Assembly (NCBI GenBank): GCA_018660685.1
Contig: JABJJW010000004.1
Span: 62,001-126,000, forward strand
Reading direction: 5' to 3'
From: Flavobacteriales bacterium
Lineage (GTDB): Bacteria; Bacteroidota; Bacteroidia; Flavobacteriales_G; Salibacteraceae
DNA: 64,000 nt
This document shows positions 26,157 to 35,207 of the stretch, in pieces. The position numbers and the translations under genes are program-made. Below the pieces are notes generated by a model that was not told the DNA's origin, searched no databases, and saw only the letters and a list, made by a program, of their open reading frames with translations. How positions within the stretch are numbered: the first letter of the stretch is position 1; each line of letters begins with the position of its first letter.

Positions 26157-27313
26157 AATCGCTCTCCTTCAAATAGTAATCTCGCGTAAGCAGAGACAGA
26201 ATCATTGCTCAGATCATATACCATTAGACCAACGGTAGTGCCGACAAAGGCTTTTCCATCCATAATGTCTAAGTCAGTAATATTCTGCGCCTCTTTAATG
26301 TACTCAGACGTCAACAATGGCAGCACTTGACAATCCTTGGTCTTCATGTTCAGCTTCATATAGTAGCCAATATGTTGCTGTCCACCAACCTCTTCATTTC
26401 CGGCTAATTCTACGTAAACAGTAGCAGTATCTCCTTCGACATGCAGGAGCTTTGAGGGGCCATTTGAACCAGATGGATAAGAGCAGTTTTGAACGAGCGA
26501 CTGCTGATTCACATGTCCTTCAGAAAATTCCGTAGAATACAGCCGACTCACGGCATAAATGGAACCTAGAGGATGATCGAAACCATGGATGGTATTTCCA
26601 ACCGCAATTGGTTCTGCTAACGAACTATAGCCAAATCCCACCCCACTCTTATAGACAGAGTCGTAAACAATATTGTTGAGCTCAATGTTGCTCACCCGAT
26701 ACATCGGATTTGTGGCAATCACTAAGTCCCCATTATCATCAAATGTCGAGTACGGCTGCGATATGAATTGAGTTGAAACCGTAAGCTGCGTTTCAACAAG
26801 ATCCCAAACAAAACTTGAGCTTAACGAAGAGAGTTCATAGATACCGATGTAGAAGTCAGAGTAGAAGCTTTGCCCATCCCACTTCTCTTCATAATATGCG
26901 ATGCGATAAATTGTTCCATCGGGAGCCATTACATCATCCATATATGCGAATGGAAAGAATGTCTGATCGACCCTGGTGGTAAGACTTGTACGAGTTCCAT
27001 GAATGACTCGACTTCCTTCTATTACAGTGAATCTCTCTCGACCATGAAAATAAAACACCTGCGCCGTGGTCCAGTCAATGTTATCTAGTACATCGTATTG
27101 CTCAGACTCGAAACTCGCGGCATCTCCGTCACTAAATCGGAGGTAAAGTCCTCGGTCGCTGGCAACCAACATTGTATTGTACTGTTCAAAGCATTCCACA
27201 CGTCGAATCGCGGTTTGAACGATGTCAGGAAGAGGAAAAGGTTCTAGACGTTCCGTCTTAATGCAACCTCCCACTAAAGCAAGCAACGATATGAAGTATA
27301 TCAGCCTATTCAA
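26153..27313 (-). CDS. Lipoprotein, possibly beta-propeller
   Basis: A 386-residue lipoprotein with lipobox LVGGC (Cys17). The rest has repeating strand patterns (GLYLRFSDGD, GTIYRIAYYEEKWDG, GKAFVGTTVGLMVYDL) suggestive of a beta-propeller, but no family signature is recognised. The start overlaps the upstream protease gene by 8 bp and the stop overlaps the downstream barrel gene by 4 bp, so synthesis of the three is coupled. A role as a surface or periplasmic partner of the protease and barrel is inferred from this arrangement only. Confidence 0.7.
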   Translation of the reverse strand: MNRLIYFISLLALVGGCIKTERLEPFPLPDIVQTAIRRVECFEQYNTMLVASDRGLYLRFSDGDAASFESEQYDVLDNIDWTTAQVFYFHGRERFTVIEGSRVIHGTRTSLTTRVDQTFFPFAYMDDVMAPDGTIYRIAYYEEKWDGQSFYSDFYIGIYELSSLSSSFVWDLVETQLTVSTQFISQPYSTFDDNGDLVIATNPMYRVSNIELNNIVYDSVYKSGVGFGYSSLAEPIAVGNTIHGFDHPLGSIYAVSRLYSTEFSEGHVNQQSLVQNCSYPSGSNGPSKLLHVEGDTATVYVELAGNEEVGGQQHIGYYMKLNMKTKDCQVLPLLTSEYIKEAQNITDLDIMDGKAFVGTTVGLMVYDLSNDSVSAYARLLFEGERF

Positions 27314-28811
27314 TTGTCAATCCTAATACAGTTCTTAGATAGAGTGCATCAATGGCAAAACTGGATACTTCAGGTTTACCGCTAATCTGCTTCTCAGAAA
27401 TTATTCCGATTATTTCACCATTCATGTTTATTAAGGGGCTTCCCGAGTTACCAAGGCCGATGCGAATATCGGTTTGGAATGAGCGAACTTCAGCAGAATC
27501 ATTAATTGCCGTAACCAATCCTTTATTCACGGATTGTTCAAGCTGTTGAGATTGGGTTGTACCCAAGACAAACACCTCCGCCCCATTCTGAACATCAATT
27601 GTTCGATGATTGATAGGAAGTGCGCTGATTTCATCGACGTCTACTTTCAAGAGTGACAGATCGTGTTCTGGAGCGCGTTTCATGATCTTCGCATTCAGCG
27701 TAATACCATTTGAGAATCTAATAATAACATCTTCAGAATCTTGAAAGAAGTGATCGTTGGTCACGATATAACCATCCTTGCTCACAACGATGCCACTTCC
27801 TTGAACTTCGCTATTATTCATTATGGCTACGGTTGCGTTTGCAGCGCTTTGCACCAAGTCTGAAAAATTGCCTGTGTTCGGGGCTTCGACTTTCGAAAAA
27901 ACGATCGGTGTCACTCCAGGTTGAAGGGAGATCAATGTGTCTTTAACAATTGTGTCTGCCAGAACAGTGTCAGGCGCCATTTGTATCGTGTCTTGCGGAA
28001 TTGGTCTGGTGTATGATTTTAGTTCCTGAACCAGCTCTCCGTTGTTATTGAATAGCGAATAGAAGTTCTCGAGAATAGAGTTGAAGAATTCTTCGTTGAT
28101 GAGGCTGGTCGTGAATTCGTAGTTAGACAAAACCTCTTTTTCATGAATAATCTCTTTGGAGTGCTGATCATAGAACTGCCACTTGATTCGAGCTTTGGAT
28201 GTATAGTAATATCCTCCGCTCCAAGACCCTTTTGAGGCTTTCAATAGATCATATCGCATGACACGTCCAGCAACCAGAACATCTGCTACCGCTAAGCTAT
28301 CTGAATCAAGATCGAAAAGATCCTTACTCCTCGGCTCAATTGAATTCAATCCCATTCGTTCAAAAGCGTCGATCACCTTGGACCGTTTGGCTGTCAAGTC
28401 AATGACTTCATCATACCGGTATTTCCATCGTGTTTGAGCACCAACATTAGTCGAATACTCGAGCCCCGAAACGACCTTCTCTAGATCAATGAAGAATTCA
28501 TTCTCTGGAAACACACGTGGGAGTTTTCGTTCCAAGCGAATCGTACGTTCTAAATACCGCGGACCTTCTTGATCAATGGTGATGATCTCATCAACATATC
28601 CTTGAGCAGTAATGACTATTTCGTGGGAAACAAGTCCCTTGCGCTCATTGAATCCAAGAATGATTTTTTGGTTGTTGGCGCTGCCCTTTTCCTTTCCATC
28701 TACGAGCAAAGTAGTCTGAGTAGGTAATGTCCGAAACACAACCCTTTTCTGCTGCCCAAAGGCAGAGAACGAAATAAGACCGATTAAGAGTAAGCCAACT
28801 GTAGGGCGCAT
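27306..28811 (-). CDS. Exported trypsin-like (S1C/DegP-type) serine protease with PEGA-like N-terminus
   Basis: A 501-residue exported protein (signal MRPTVGLLLIGLISFSAFG). Residues about 22-95 resemble a PEGA domain (TTLLVDGKEKGS). Residues 100-260 form an unrecognised region that recalls CsgG/TolB-like envelope lipoproteins (VADVLVAGRVMRYDL). The C-terminal ~190 residues are a trypsin-like protease with a full triad: His354 (TNDHF), Asp384 (EHDLSLL) and Ser456 (GNSGSP). No PDZ domain follows, unlike DegP. It lies 8 bp after sucC and 8 bp into the next gene, so it is part of a tight operon. The target is unknown. Confidence 0.82.
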   Translation of the reverse strand: MRPTVGLLLIGLISFSAFGQQKRVVFRTLPTQTTLLVDGKEKGSANNQKIILGFNERKGLVSHEIVITAQGYVDEIITIDQEGPRYLERTIRLERKLPRVFPENEFFIDLEKVVSGLEYSTNVGAQTRWKYRYDEVIDLTAKRSKVIDAFERMGLNSIEPRSKDLFDLDSDSLAVADVLVAGRVMRYDLLKASKGSWSGGYYYTSKARIKWQFYDQHSKEIIHEKEVLSNYEFTTSLINEEFFNSILENFYSLFNNNGELVQELKSYTRPIPQDTIQMAPDTVLADTIVKDTLISLQPGVTPIVFSKVEAPNTGNFSDLVQSAANATVAIMNNSEVQGSGIVVSKDGYIVTNDHFFQDSEDVIIRFSNGITLNAKIMKRAPEHDLSLLKVDVDEISALPINHRTIDVQNGAEVFVLGTTQSQQLEQSVNKGLVTAINDSAEVRSFQTDIRIGLGNSGSPLINMNGEIIGIISEKQISGKPEVSSFAIDALYLRTVLGLTIE

Positions 28812-28819
28812 AACATTGG

Positions 28820-30031
28820 TTAAGCCAATGCTTCCTTCACACGATCAGCAGCTTCTTGAAGAAGGATTGCCGACATCACCTCAAGGCCTGAATCATCGAT
28901 GATCTTCTTGGCCTCTTCTGCATTGGTTCCTTGTAGACGAACGATTATCGGTACAGGTATATTGCCGATGCTTTTATATGCATCCACAACTCCTTGTGCG
29001 ACTCTATCACATCGTACAATTCCACCAAAAATATTGATAAGGATAGCCTTCACATTCGAATCTTGAAGTATGATGCGAAAAGCATTTTCTACGCGCTCTG
29101 CGTTTGCGGTACCACCAACATCCAAGAAGTTGGCAGGTTCACCTCCGCTCAGTTTGATCATGTCCATCGTCGCCATAGCGAGTCCGGCGCCGTTGACCAT
29201 GCATCCAACATTTCCGTCCAACTTAACATAGTTGAGTTCGAATTTATCGGCTTCCACTTCAGTTGGATCTTCTTCAGAAACGTCGCGCATTTCTGCGTAG
29301 TCCTTGTGGCGGAACAGAGAGTTTCCATCCAGCGTCACTTTCGAATCGACGGCCATGATTTTGTGATCAGATGTCTTTAGAACTGGGTTGATTTCGAACA
29401 TGGATGCATCACACCCGACATAGGCGTTGTATAGTGCAGTGACGAATTTTGTCATGTCCTTGAAGGCAGCTCCTGAAAGACCGAGGTTGTATGCAACTTT
29501 TCGAGCTTGAAACGGCATGAGTCCGACCTTTGGATCAATTTCTTCTTGGAAGATCAAATGAGGTGTATTCTCAGCTACTGACTCAATGTCCACGCCTCCT
29601 TCGGTGCTGTACATAATCATGTTCCTACCACTCTGTCTGTTGAGTAGAACACTCATGTAAAACTCCTTCGTCTCGGTTTCTCCAGGATAGTAAACATCCT
29701 GGGCGATCAAGATTTTATTGACTTGCTTTCCTTCAGCGCTTGTTTGCTTCGTGACAAGCTTGTTGCCAAGGATGTTGTTCGCAATTTGCTCAACGTCTTC
29801 GATGCTCTTCGCAAGTGCAACACCGTGTTGTTCTGATCCTACTATGGTGCCTTTTCCGCGACCACCAGCATGAATTTGAGCTTTGATAACCCACCATCCA
29901 GTACCTGTTTCTTCTTGAAGTTGTTTTGCGACTTCAACGGCCTCCGCTGCAGATGCTGCTACTTTGCCTTCTTGAATTTTCACCCCAAAGCTTTTGAGGA
30001 TCGACTTTCCTTGATATTCGTGTAGGTTCAT
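28820..30031 (-). CDS. sucC: Succinyl-CoA synthetase beta subunit (ADP-forming)
   Basis: A 403-residue ATP-grasp subunit that forms succinyl-CoA or ATP in the TCA cycle together with SucD. The start MNLHEYQGKSILKSFG and the segments AQIHAGGRGKG, FEINPVL, GNVGCMVNGAGLAM and NIFGGIVRCDRVAQG are all typical. The alpha subunit gene sucD is not in the window, which is usual in Bacteroidota where the pair is often split. It heads the compact operon that continues with the protease, lipoprotein, barrel and accC genes. Confidence 0.95.
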   Translation of the reverse strand: MNLHEYQGKSILKSFGVKIQEGKVAASAAEAVEVAKQLQEETGTGWWVIKAQIHAGGRGKGTIVGSEQHGVALAKSIEDVEQIANNILGNKLVTKQTSAEGKQVNKILIAQDVYYPGETETKEFYMSVLLNRQSGRNMIMYSTEGGVDIESVAENTPHLIFQEEIDPKVGLMPFQARKVAYNLGLSGAAFKDMTKFVTALYNAYVGCDASMFEINPVLKTSDHKIMAVDSKVTLDGNSLFRHKDYAEMRDVSEEDPTEVEADKFELNYVKLDGNVGCMVNGAGLAMATMDMIKLSGGEPANFLDVGGTANAERVENAFRIILQDSNVKAILINIFGGIVRCDRVAQGVVDAYKSIGNIPVPIIVRLQGTNAEEAKKIIDDSGLEVMSAILLQEAADRVKEALA

Positions 30032-30110
30032 TTGATCAATTGTGATTTATGGATCGGATGGTAAACGAAGATGCGAACTCTTGCGTAATGCTGAGCAATA
30101 GTTCTCGAGC

Positions 30111-30563
30111 TTACTTGAGTCCAAATTTTTCAAGATGAGCAGTTACAACTGGCATAATGAACAATTGAAACACACTTGAGTGGGCTTGGAAGACCCTGTT
30201 ATAAAGCCCGCGAAGGTCATCGCTAAACTTATGGGCGAAAAGTGGACCTATATCTTCTAAGACAGTTAGACAATCTTTCATCTTTTCAGCAATGAAAGGC
30301 TCTTGTTCGGCTTTGATCCTCGGAAGCGTTGCACTGAAGGCGTCAAAGTCCTTGGTAAAATGATTCTCTAGATGCTCGTAAATAGGCTGAATGTATTCTT
30401 CAGTACTGTACGTTCTGATGTGCGTTTGCTTAATCGCCACCGCCTTCTCTTCTGGTTGGATGATTCCATCTTGGTGGACTGCAGCAAGGATGCATGTCCA
30501 GACTACGGCATCTCCAAGCTTTCTATGTTCCTCTTCTGTGTACTTGTAAACCTCTTTGTGCAT
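30111..30563 (-). CDS. Small helical cytoplasmic protein, unknown function
   Basis: A 150-residue protein without signal or membrane segments, predicted to be all helical (YTEEEHRKLGDAVVWTCILA, HQDGIIQPEEKAVAI). The DGIIQPEEK stretch recalls an EF-hand-like or TerB-like loop, but the match is weak. It stands alone between sucC and msrA, and reads as a real gene because its codon use is like that of its neighbours and no better frame covers the interval. Confidence 0.6.
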   Translation of the reverse strand: MHKEVYKYTEEEHRKLGDAVVWTCILAAVHQDGIIQPEEKAVAIKQTHIRTYSTEEYIQPIYEHLENHFTKDFDAFSATLPRIKAEQEPFIAEKMKDCLTVLEDIGPLFAHKFSDDLRGLYNRVFQAHSSVFQLFIMPVVTAHLEKFGLK

Positions 30564-30713
30564 ATACGTGGATTAAAAGGGCTCCAAAGATCAAAGTTTC
30601 GAAGCTAGATTGATCAACTTTTACAAGATATTTAATCCTCCCCAAAGCCGCAAACATTAGGACTTAGAATATCAGCTCGTCAAGCTCTTGCGATTCAATG
30701 AATTATGAAAAGT

Positions 30714-31370
30714 CTACTTAAGGTTTTGAGAAAATGCCTTCCGGAATTTTTCGAGCTTAGGCTGTATTACAAACGTGCAATACGGTTGCGAACTGTTGTT
30801 TTTGAAGTAGTCTTGATGGTAGTCTTCGGCCACATAGAATTCCGTGAGTTCTTCGATGGTGGTGACAATTGGGTCGGGATACGCTCCCGATTCATCAATT
30901 TGTTTCAAGTAGAATTCGGCCTTCTCCTTCTGTTCGTCGTTATGATAGAATATGGATGACCGATATTGAGTCCCGGTATCATTCCCTTGACGATTTAAAG
31001 TCGTTGGATCGTGTGTTTTCCAAAACACCTCTAAAATCTCTTCAAACTTGAGCACATCTGCATCATACACGATTTGCGCAACCTCAGCATGGCCGGTGGT
31101 TCCATTGCAAACCTCCTTATACGACGGATTCTTTACGAATCCTCCCGCGTAACCTGATTGTACTGATTGCACCCCTTTCAACTCTTGAAAAACGGCCTCT
31201 ACACACCAAAAGCATCCTGCTCCTAATGTTGCGGTATCAAGATTCATTCCGTCATTCATATCCATAAACTTGTCTGTGAATTTATCAGATTCTTTCATTT
31301 CAGCATTCGCGCATGATGAAAGTCCAAACACAGCTGAAAATATTAATCCAATTACTTTATTCATTCTCAT
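30714..31370 (-). CDS. msrA: Peptide methionine (S)-S-oxide reductase MsrA, lipoprotein form
   Basis: A 218-residue MsrA that reduces methionine-S-sulfoxide in proteins. The catalytic motif GAGCFWC is near residue 53, followed by GYAGG, GTTGHAEV and FWKTHDPTTLNRQGNDTG. A signal with lipobox GLSSC (Cys20) indicates that it is a lipoprotein acting in the periplasm or outer membrane rather than the cytoplasm. An MsrB domain is not attached. The start may be 31370 or 31364 (both give the same lipobox). Divergent from the PhoD-like gene. Confidence 0.92.
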   Translation of the reverse strand: MRMNKVIGLIFSAVFGLSSCANAEMKESDKFTDKFMDMNDGMNLDTATLGAGCFWCVEAVFQELKGVQSVQSGYAGGFVKNPSYKEVCNGTTGHAEVAQIVYDADVLKFEEILEVFWKTHDPTTLNRQGNDTGTQYRSSIFYHNDEQKEKAEFYLKQIDESGAYPDPIVTTIEELTEFYVAEDYHQDYFKNNSSQPYCTFVIQPKLEKFRKAFSQNLK

Positions 31371-31471
31371 TGCAATTGATCATGACGATCAAAGTTCTTT
31401 ACAATTACACCACGGAATTAGAATTAACCTCGTTTAACAACGAAGCATTATAATTGGAGCAAATTACGTCG

Positions 31472-32758
31472 ATGCGCGCGATTCTAATTTTCATCATGAT
31501 TGTTCAAGCCATCCTTGGGCATTCTCAAATCATGAGCGGTCCAATGCGCGGCTACGCAACCATGACCGAGGTTGGTCTTTGGATTCAATTAGAATCTGAA
31601 GGCAACATCGAAATCCACTATTGGTTTGAGAACAAGGATGACCATATGGTTTCCACTGCTGATGAGGTTCACCCAAAAGAAGGTGTTTACAAATTCCGCA
31701 TTGGTAATCTCGAACCTGGAACTGAATACAACTACGAGATCGTTTTAAATGAGAATTCGATTGAGCTTGATGGACTCACTTTCAAAACTCAACCACTGTG
31801 GCAGTATCGTGAAGAGCCACCTGCTCTGAAAATCGCCCTAGGTAGTTGTAATTACGTGAATGAAGAAGCGTACGATCGGCCTGGAAAGGTTTATGGAAAT
31901 GATCATGGTATCTTCAACTCCATCGCTGAGACAAGTCCAGATCTCATGTTATGGCTTGGAGACAACATCTATCTAAGGGAAGTCGATTTTTCCTCGTGGA
32001 GCGGCTATGTTCATCGTCACACCCATACTAGGTCTATTCCTGAATTAGAGAAACTCTTGCAATCCACCAACAACTATGCGATTTGGGATGACCATGACTT
32101 CGGACCCAACGATGCCGACGGAAGCTGGATTCATAAAGACTGGGCCCAAGATGCCTTTGAAATGTTCTGGATGAATCCTTCCACAGGACTGCCAGGTGAA
32201 AATGGGATAACAACGGCGTTTCGATATGGCGATATCGATTTCTTCTTACTAGACAATCGCTATTTCAGAACGAGCCGAGATGCCAACCACATAACTCCTC
32301 AAGTCTTAGGAAAAACTCAAATTGAGTGGTTGATTGAAGCCATGAAATATGGAAGAGCACCATTCAAGTTGGTTGCTGTGGGTGGTCAGGTAGTCAATGA
32401 TGCAGCTGTCTACGAGAATCATGCTCAATTTGCAGATGAGAGAATCTATTTGCTTGACCGAATCGCGGAAGAGAAAATTGAGGGAGTCATCTTTTTGACT
32501 GGAGACAGACATCATACCGAGCTTTCGATGATCGAACACCAAGGGGTGAAAATCTACGACCTGACGGTTAGTCCACTTACAGCCGGCACACATAACGCTT
32601 TGGATGAACCTAATTCAAACCGCGTTGAAGGAACGCATGTTGCGGAACATAATTTTGGAATTATTGAAATTACGGGAACTCGACTTGCAAGAGAAATGAA
32701 CATTTCTATTTTTGACAAATCGGGTGAAGAAATTTGGAGTAAAGCAATTGAACGATAA
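31472..32758 (+). CDS. PhoD-like phosphodiesterase/alkaline phosphatase
   Basis: A 428-residue secreted metallophosphoesterase. It has a signal peptide (AILIFIMIVQAILGHSQ), an N-terminal fibronectin-like domain (GNLEPGTEYNYEI) and a PhoD catalytic domain with the metal-binding sets GSCNYVNE, WLGDNIYL, WDDHDFGPND and TGDRHHTELS. PhoD enzymes release phosphate from mono- and diesters. A nearby Pho box was not identified. ATG 31472 is preferred to the upstream in-frame start at 31454 because it gives a compact signal peptide. Confidence 0.9.
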   Translation: MRAILIFIMIVQAILGHSQIMSGPMRGYATMTEVGLWIQLESEGNIEIHYWFENKDDHMVSTADEVHPKEGVYKFRIGNLEPGTEYNYEIVLNENSIELDGLTFKTQPLWQYREEPPALKIALGSCNYVNEEAYDRPGKVYGNDHGIFNSIAETSPDLMLWLGDNIYLREVDFSSWSGYVHRHTHTRSIPELEKLLQSTNNYAIWDDHDFGPNDADGSWIHKDWAQDAFEMFWMNPSTGLPGENGITTAFRYGDIDFFLLDNRYFRTSRDANHITPQVLGKTQIEWLIEAMKYGRAPFKLVAVGGQVVNDAAVYENHAQFADERIYLLDRIAEEKIEGVIFLTGDRHHTELSMIEHQGVKIYDLTVSPLTAGTHNALDEPNSNRVEGTHVAEHNFGIIEITGTRLAREMNISIFDKSGEEIWSKAIER

Positions 32759-32764
32759 ACCCAT

Positions 32765-33292
32765 ATGACGACGAACCACCAGCCCAAAATTTCAATTGAA
32801 GCAGTCTTGCAAGCTTCTGGGCGAACATGGAATCAGTGGTTCTCTGAATTGCAAAAGATTGAGATCGAACATCTCAGTCACAATCAGCTTTGTAGTAAGT
32901 TAGAGGCAGAGTATCAAGTCGACGCTTGGTGGGCACATTTGATTGCTCAGGAATTCGAACGGGCGATGAACATCGATCCTAACAGGAATTCGAACGGTTT
33001 CGATTTATCCGTTACAAAGACCTTCTCCTATCCAATAAAAGAAGTTTACAGCTTTACCAAGGAATGGCTTGAAAGTCAGAATCGAGCTAGGTGTCGAAAA
33101 GATGTAGCAAACAAATCACTCAACTGTGATTGGCTCACTGACAATTCCGAAATCGAGATTAAATTCAAGAAAAAGTCGGCTGGAAAGACTCAACTAGTCA
33201 TTCGGCATCATCAGCTTGAAAACGAAGGCGATGTGGATGTAATGAGAAACTTCTGGAAGGAAAACCTGGAGTTTATGGTTGAATCACTCTGA
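32765..33292 (+). CDS. DUF4287 domain fused to an SRPBCC-like domain
   Basis: A 175-residue cytoplasmic protein. Residues about 8-70 match DUF4287 (SGRTWNQWFSELQK, SHNQL, YQVDAWWAHLIAQEFERA). The C-terminal ~95 residues look like an SRPBCC/AHSA1 helix-grip domain (SVTKTFSYPIKEVYSF, KTQLVIRHHQL, FWKENLEFM). The combination is known for uncharacterised proteins. It follows the PhoD gene by 6 bp and probably shares its transcript. The 3' end overlaps the convergent TPR gene by 9 bp. Confidence 0.78.
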   Translation: MTTNHQPKISIEAVLQASGRTWNQWFSELQKIEIEHLSHNQLCSKLEAEYQVDAWWAHLIAQEFERAMNIDPNRNSNGFDLSVTKTFSYPIKEVYSFTKEWLESQNRARCRKDVANKSLNCDWLTDNSEIEIKFKKKSAGKTQLVIRHHQLENEGDVDVMRNFWKENLEFMVESL

Positions 33293-34372
33293 TTCACTTT
33301 CTGACGAAGAACCGGCTCCTGGTTCCAAATTCAACGCTTCAAGCCAATCAAACATGAAGGAAAGTGCCTCTTGGTTCTCAGCGACCCAGGTGGCAGATTG
33401 TTCGTCCGAATTTTGCCTTACGTATCTACACCAAGTATCAAAATGTTCGCTTCCTGCCAATGCTGCAAAAAGTGGAATGTAATAGGTAGTGTACAGGTCT
33501 GTTTGATCGAGTTCAAGTTCACTGACATATTGAAAAACACTGGCCGTATTATCCTTGAATGCTTCATGCTTTGAATCAGCACCCTTATCCAATGTTCTAG
33601 CAGCTTGCAGCATACTCATCATAAGATCGGCAGAGCGATATCCTCTATCCTCTGTTTTATCGCTTGCGACATTGAGCGTAATATTTATGTTCCCGGTATC
33701 ACCAGCGTTCATAGAAACACCACGCTTCATAAGCCGGTGAATGTCCTGATAAGCCATGATGGAACGATCAGAGTTTGGCTCCAACATTAAAAAGAATGCC
33801 AGCGGATAGAGGGCCTCTACCCTTCTATTTTGACGCATCATCACACTTGCCAATCCATAGTGACTATTCACATGTTCTAAGCGATTCGCAATAGAAGCCA
33901 GAAACGCTTCTTCAGCCAAGTCAAAATCTCTGGCAGTATTCGCGGTCACCCCAAGGTTGAACCAAATGAGATAATAATTTCCGAACTTCTTAATTCCCTT
34001 TTTAAACGCCTTGACAGACTCGTTATAATTCCCCAGTTCGTCGTGTACCGTGCCAATCATAATAGTAGCCTGCACGCCATGCTCAGAATCTTCCTTGACG
34101 GCTTTCTTGGCATACTCAAGTGCCTTGGTTTTATTCCCCATCTGATAGTGGGCCAGAGCAATTTCATAGTTAACAAAACCGCTTTTGGGTTCTATTCCAA
34201 GCGCCTTTTGATACTCAAGCAATGCGAGCTCATAGCTTCCGTCTTCGGAATGATCAATGCCCCTCTTCATTATTTCCATCAATACCGAATCCTGCGAGAA
34301 GGTATTGAGAGAAACCAGAATACCGAGGAGCAAGAAAAAACCGCGAGAAGATATGTTAGTGAGGGTTTTCAT
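33284..34372 (-). CDS. Exported TPR-repeat protein
   Basis: A 362-residue protein with a signal peptide (RGFFLLLGILVSLNTFSQ) and about five tetratricopeptide repeats between residues 30 and 205 (GSYELALLEYQKALGIEP, GNKTKALEYAKKAVKED, GNYNESVKAFKKGIKKFG). The C-terminal half has no known domain and ends in an acidic-Ser tail (SSSESESE). It probably is a periplasmic scaffold. ATG 34372 fits the signal peptide; the frame extends upstream to 34420 inside the next gene. It is 4 bp from the barrel gene on the same strand. Confidence 0.82.
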   Translation of the reverse strand: MKTLTNISSRGFFLLLGILVSLNTFSQDSVLMEIMKRGIDHSEDGSYELALLEYQKALGIEPKSGFVNYEIALAHYQMGNKTKALEYAKKAVKEDSEHGVQATIMIGTVHDELGNYNESVKAFKKGIKKFGNYYLIWFNLGVTANTARDFDLAEEAFLASIANRLEHVNSHYGLASVMMRQNRRVEALYPLAFFLMLEPNSDRSIMAYQDIHRLMKRGVSMNAGDTGNINITLNVASDKTEDRGYRSADLMMSMLQAARTLDKGADSKHEAFKDNTASVFQYVSELELDQTDLYTTYYIPLFAALAGSEHFDTWCRYVRQNSDEQSATWVAENQEALSFMFDWLEALNLEPGAGSSSESESE

Positions 34373-34376
34373 TGTT

Positions 34377-35207
34377 TCACCAAAGTCGGAAATATGTACC
34401 GAACGCGGCATAATACTCAAAGAAACTCAGGTTATGATCGGCCCTGTTTGGCGCGTCGCCTATGATTAGAACCGAAGGCAACGTGGCATATCCGGCTCTT
34501 GCTTCCAACAGAAAATAGAATCGGTCAAAAAAGTCAAATCTGGGTCCAACTTTAGCTGCCATGGTATAGCCAGCCAAGTGAAATCGATTATCCATTCCCT
34601 CACTAAACACAAAGACTCGGGTTTTCGTAACCATAAAAAACCCGCCAACTCCTGCATTTACGCCGAGTCGAAACCTAGGGTCTAATGGCAATGGAATATT
34701 CAAGAGGTAGCTCACATCCAAGCTGACATAGTTGAGTCCATCAGAATGCTCAAAGTCAACAAAATATGGCGTGAGCCGAAACTCTTCGTATAGATAAGTC
34801 CCAGCATACGCATCAGAAGCTTCTGCATCAATCACCCCAGAAAGAGTCACGTCCTGTTCGTCTATCATCACATACTTCATGTGGTCTAACCCACCTGAGA
34901 TGTTGAGTCCACCATCCATAAAATACTCAACTCGATACACGTATTGCGGAATAGAAAGAGTGGTTGGTTTAATATAAACCCACCCTAATTCGGTTGGACG
35001 ATCTGTTGCCTTGACATCATAAAGCGTGAAATCATAATTAGGCCCAGTGAAGTGGATATCACTCTTTGAAAACAGTGATCTGTTGTATCCCCAATAAAAA
35101 CTGAAGGCGCCTTTCTTTTCAGAAAACTTGAGCGAATCAATTTCAACTTGTCCAAAACTGTGGTGTGCTGACATTACCAGACACATCGCTATGACTACAA
35201 GTCGCAT
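34377..35207 (-). CDS. Putative outer-membrane beta-barrel protein
   Basis: A 276-residue protein with a signal peptide (VVIAMCLVMSAHHSFGQ) and amphipathic strands rich in Tyr, Phe and Gly. It ends FFEYYAAFGTYFRLW, a typical barrel-type C-terminus. No family is recognised. It lies between pepD (its ATG abuts the pepD stop) and the TPR gene (4-bp gap); coupling to the TPR protein suggests the two form an envelope pair. The substrate or partner is unknown. Confidence 0.7.
   Translation of the reverse strand: MRLVVIAMCLVMSAHHSFGQVEIDSLKFSEKKGAFSFYWGYNRSLFSKSDIHFTGPNYDFTLYDVKATDRPTELGWVYIKPTTLSIPQYVYRVEYFMDGGLNISGGLDHMKYVMIDEQDVTLSGVIDAEASDAYAGTYLYEEFRLTPYFVDFEHSDGLNYVSLDVSYLLNIPLPLDPRFRLGVNAGVGGFFMVTKTRVFVFSEGMDNRFHLAGYTMAAKVGPRFDFFDRFYFLLEARAGYATLPSVLIIGDAPNRADHNLSFFEYYAAFGTYFRLW

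Noticed and set aside
28994-29380. 128-codon plus-strand frame opposite sucC
   Set aside because: Antisense of a highly conserved gene, no start context or domain.
28820-30031. sucC without sucD as a lost partner
   Set aside because: In many Bacteroidota the two subunit genes are at separate loci, so absence from the window is not evidence of loss.
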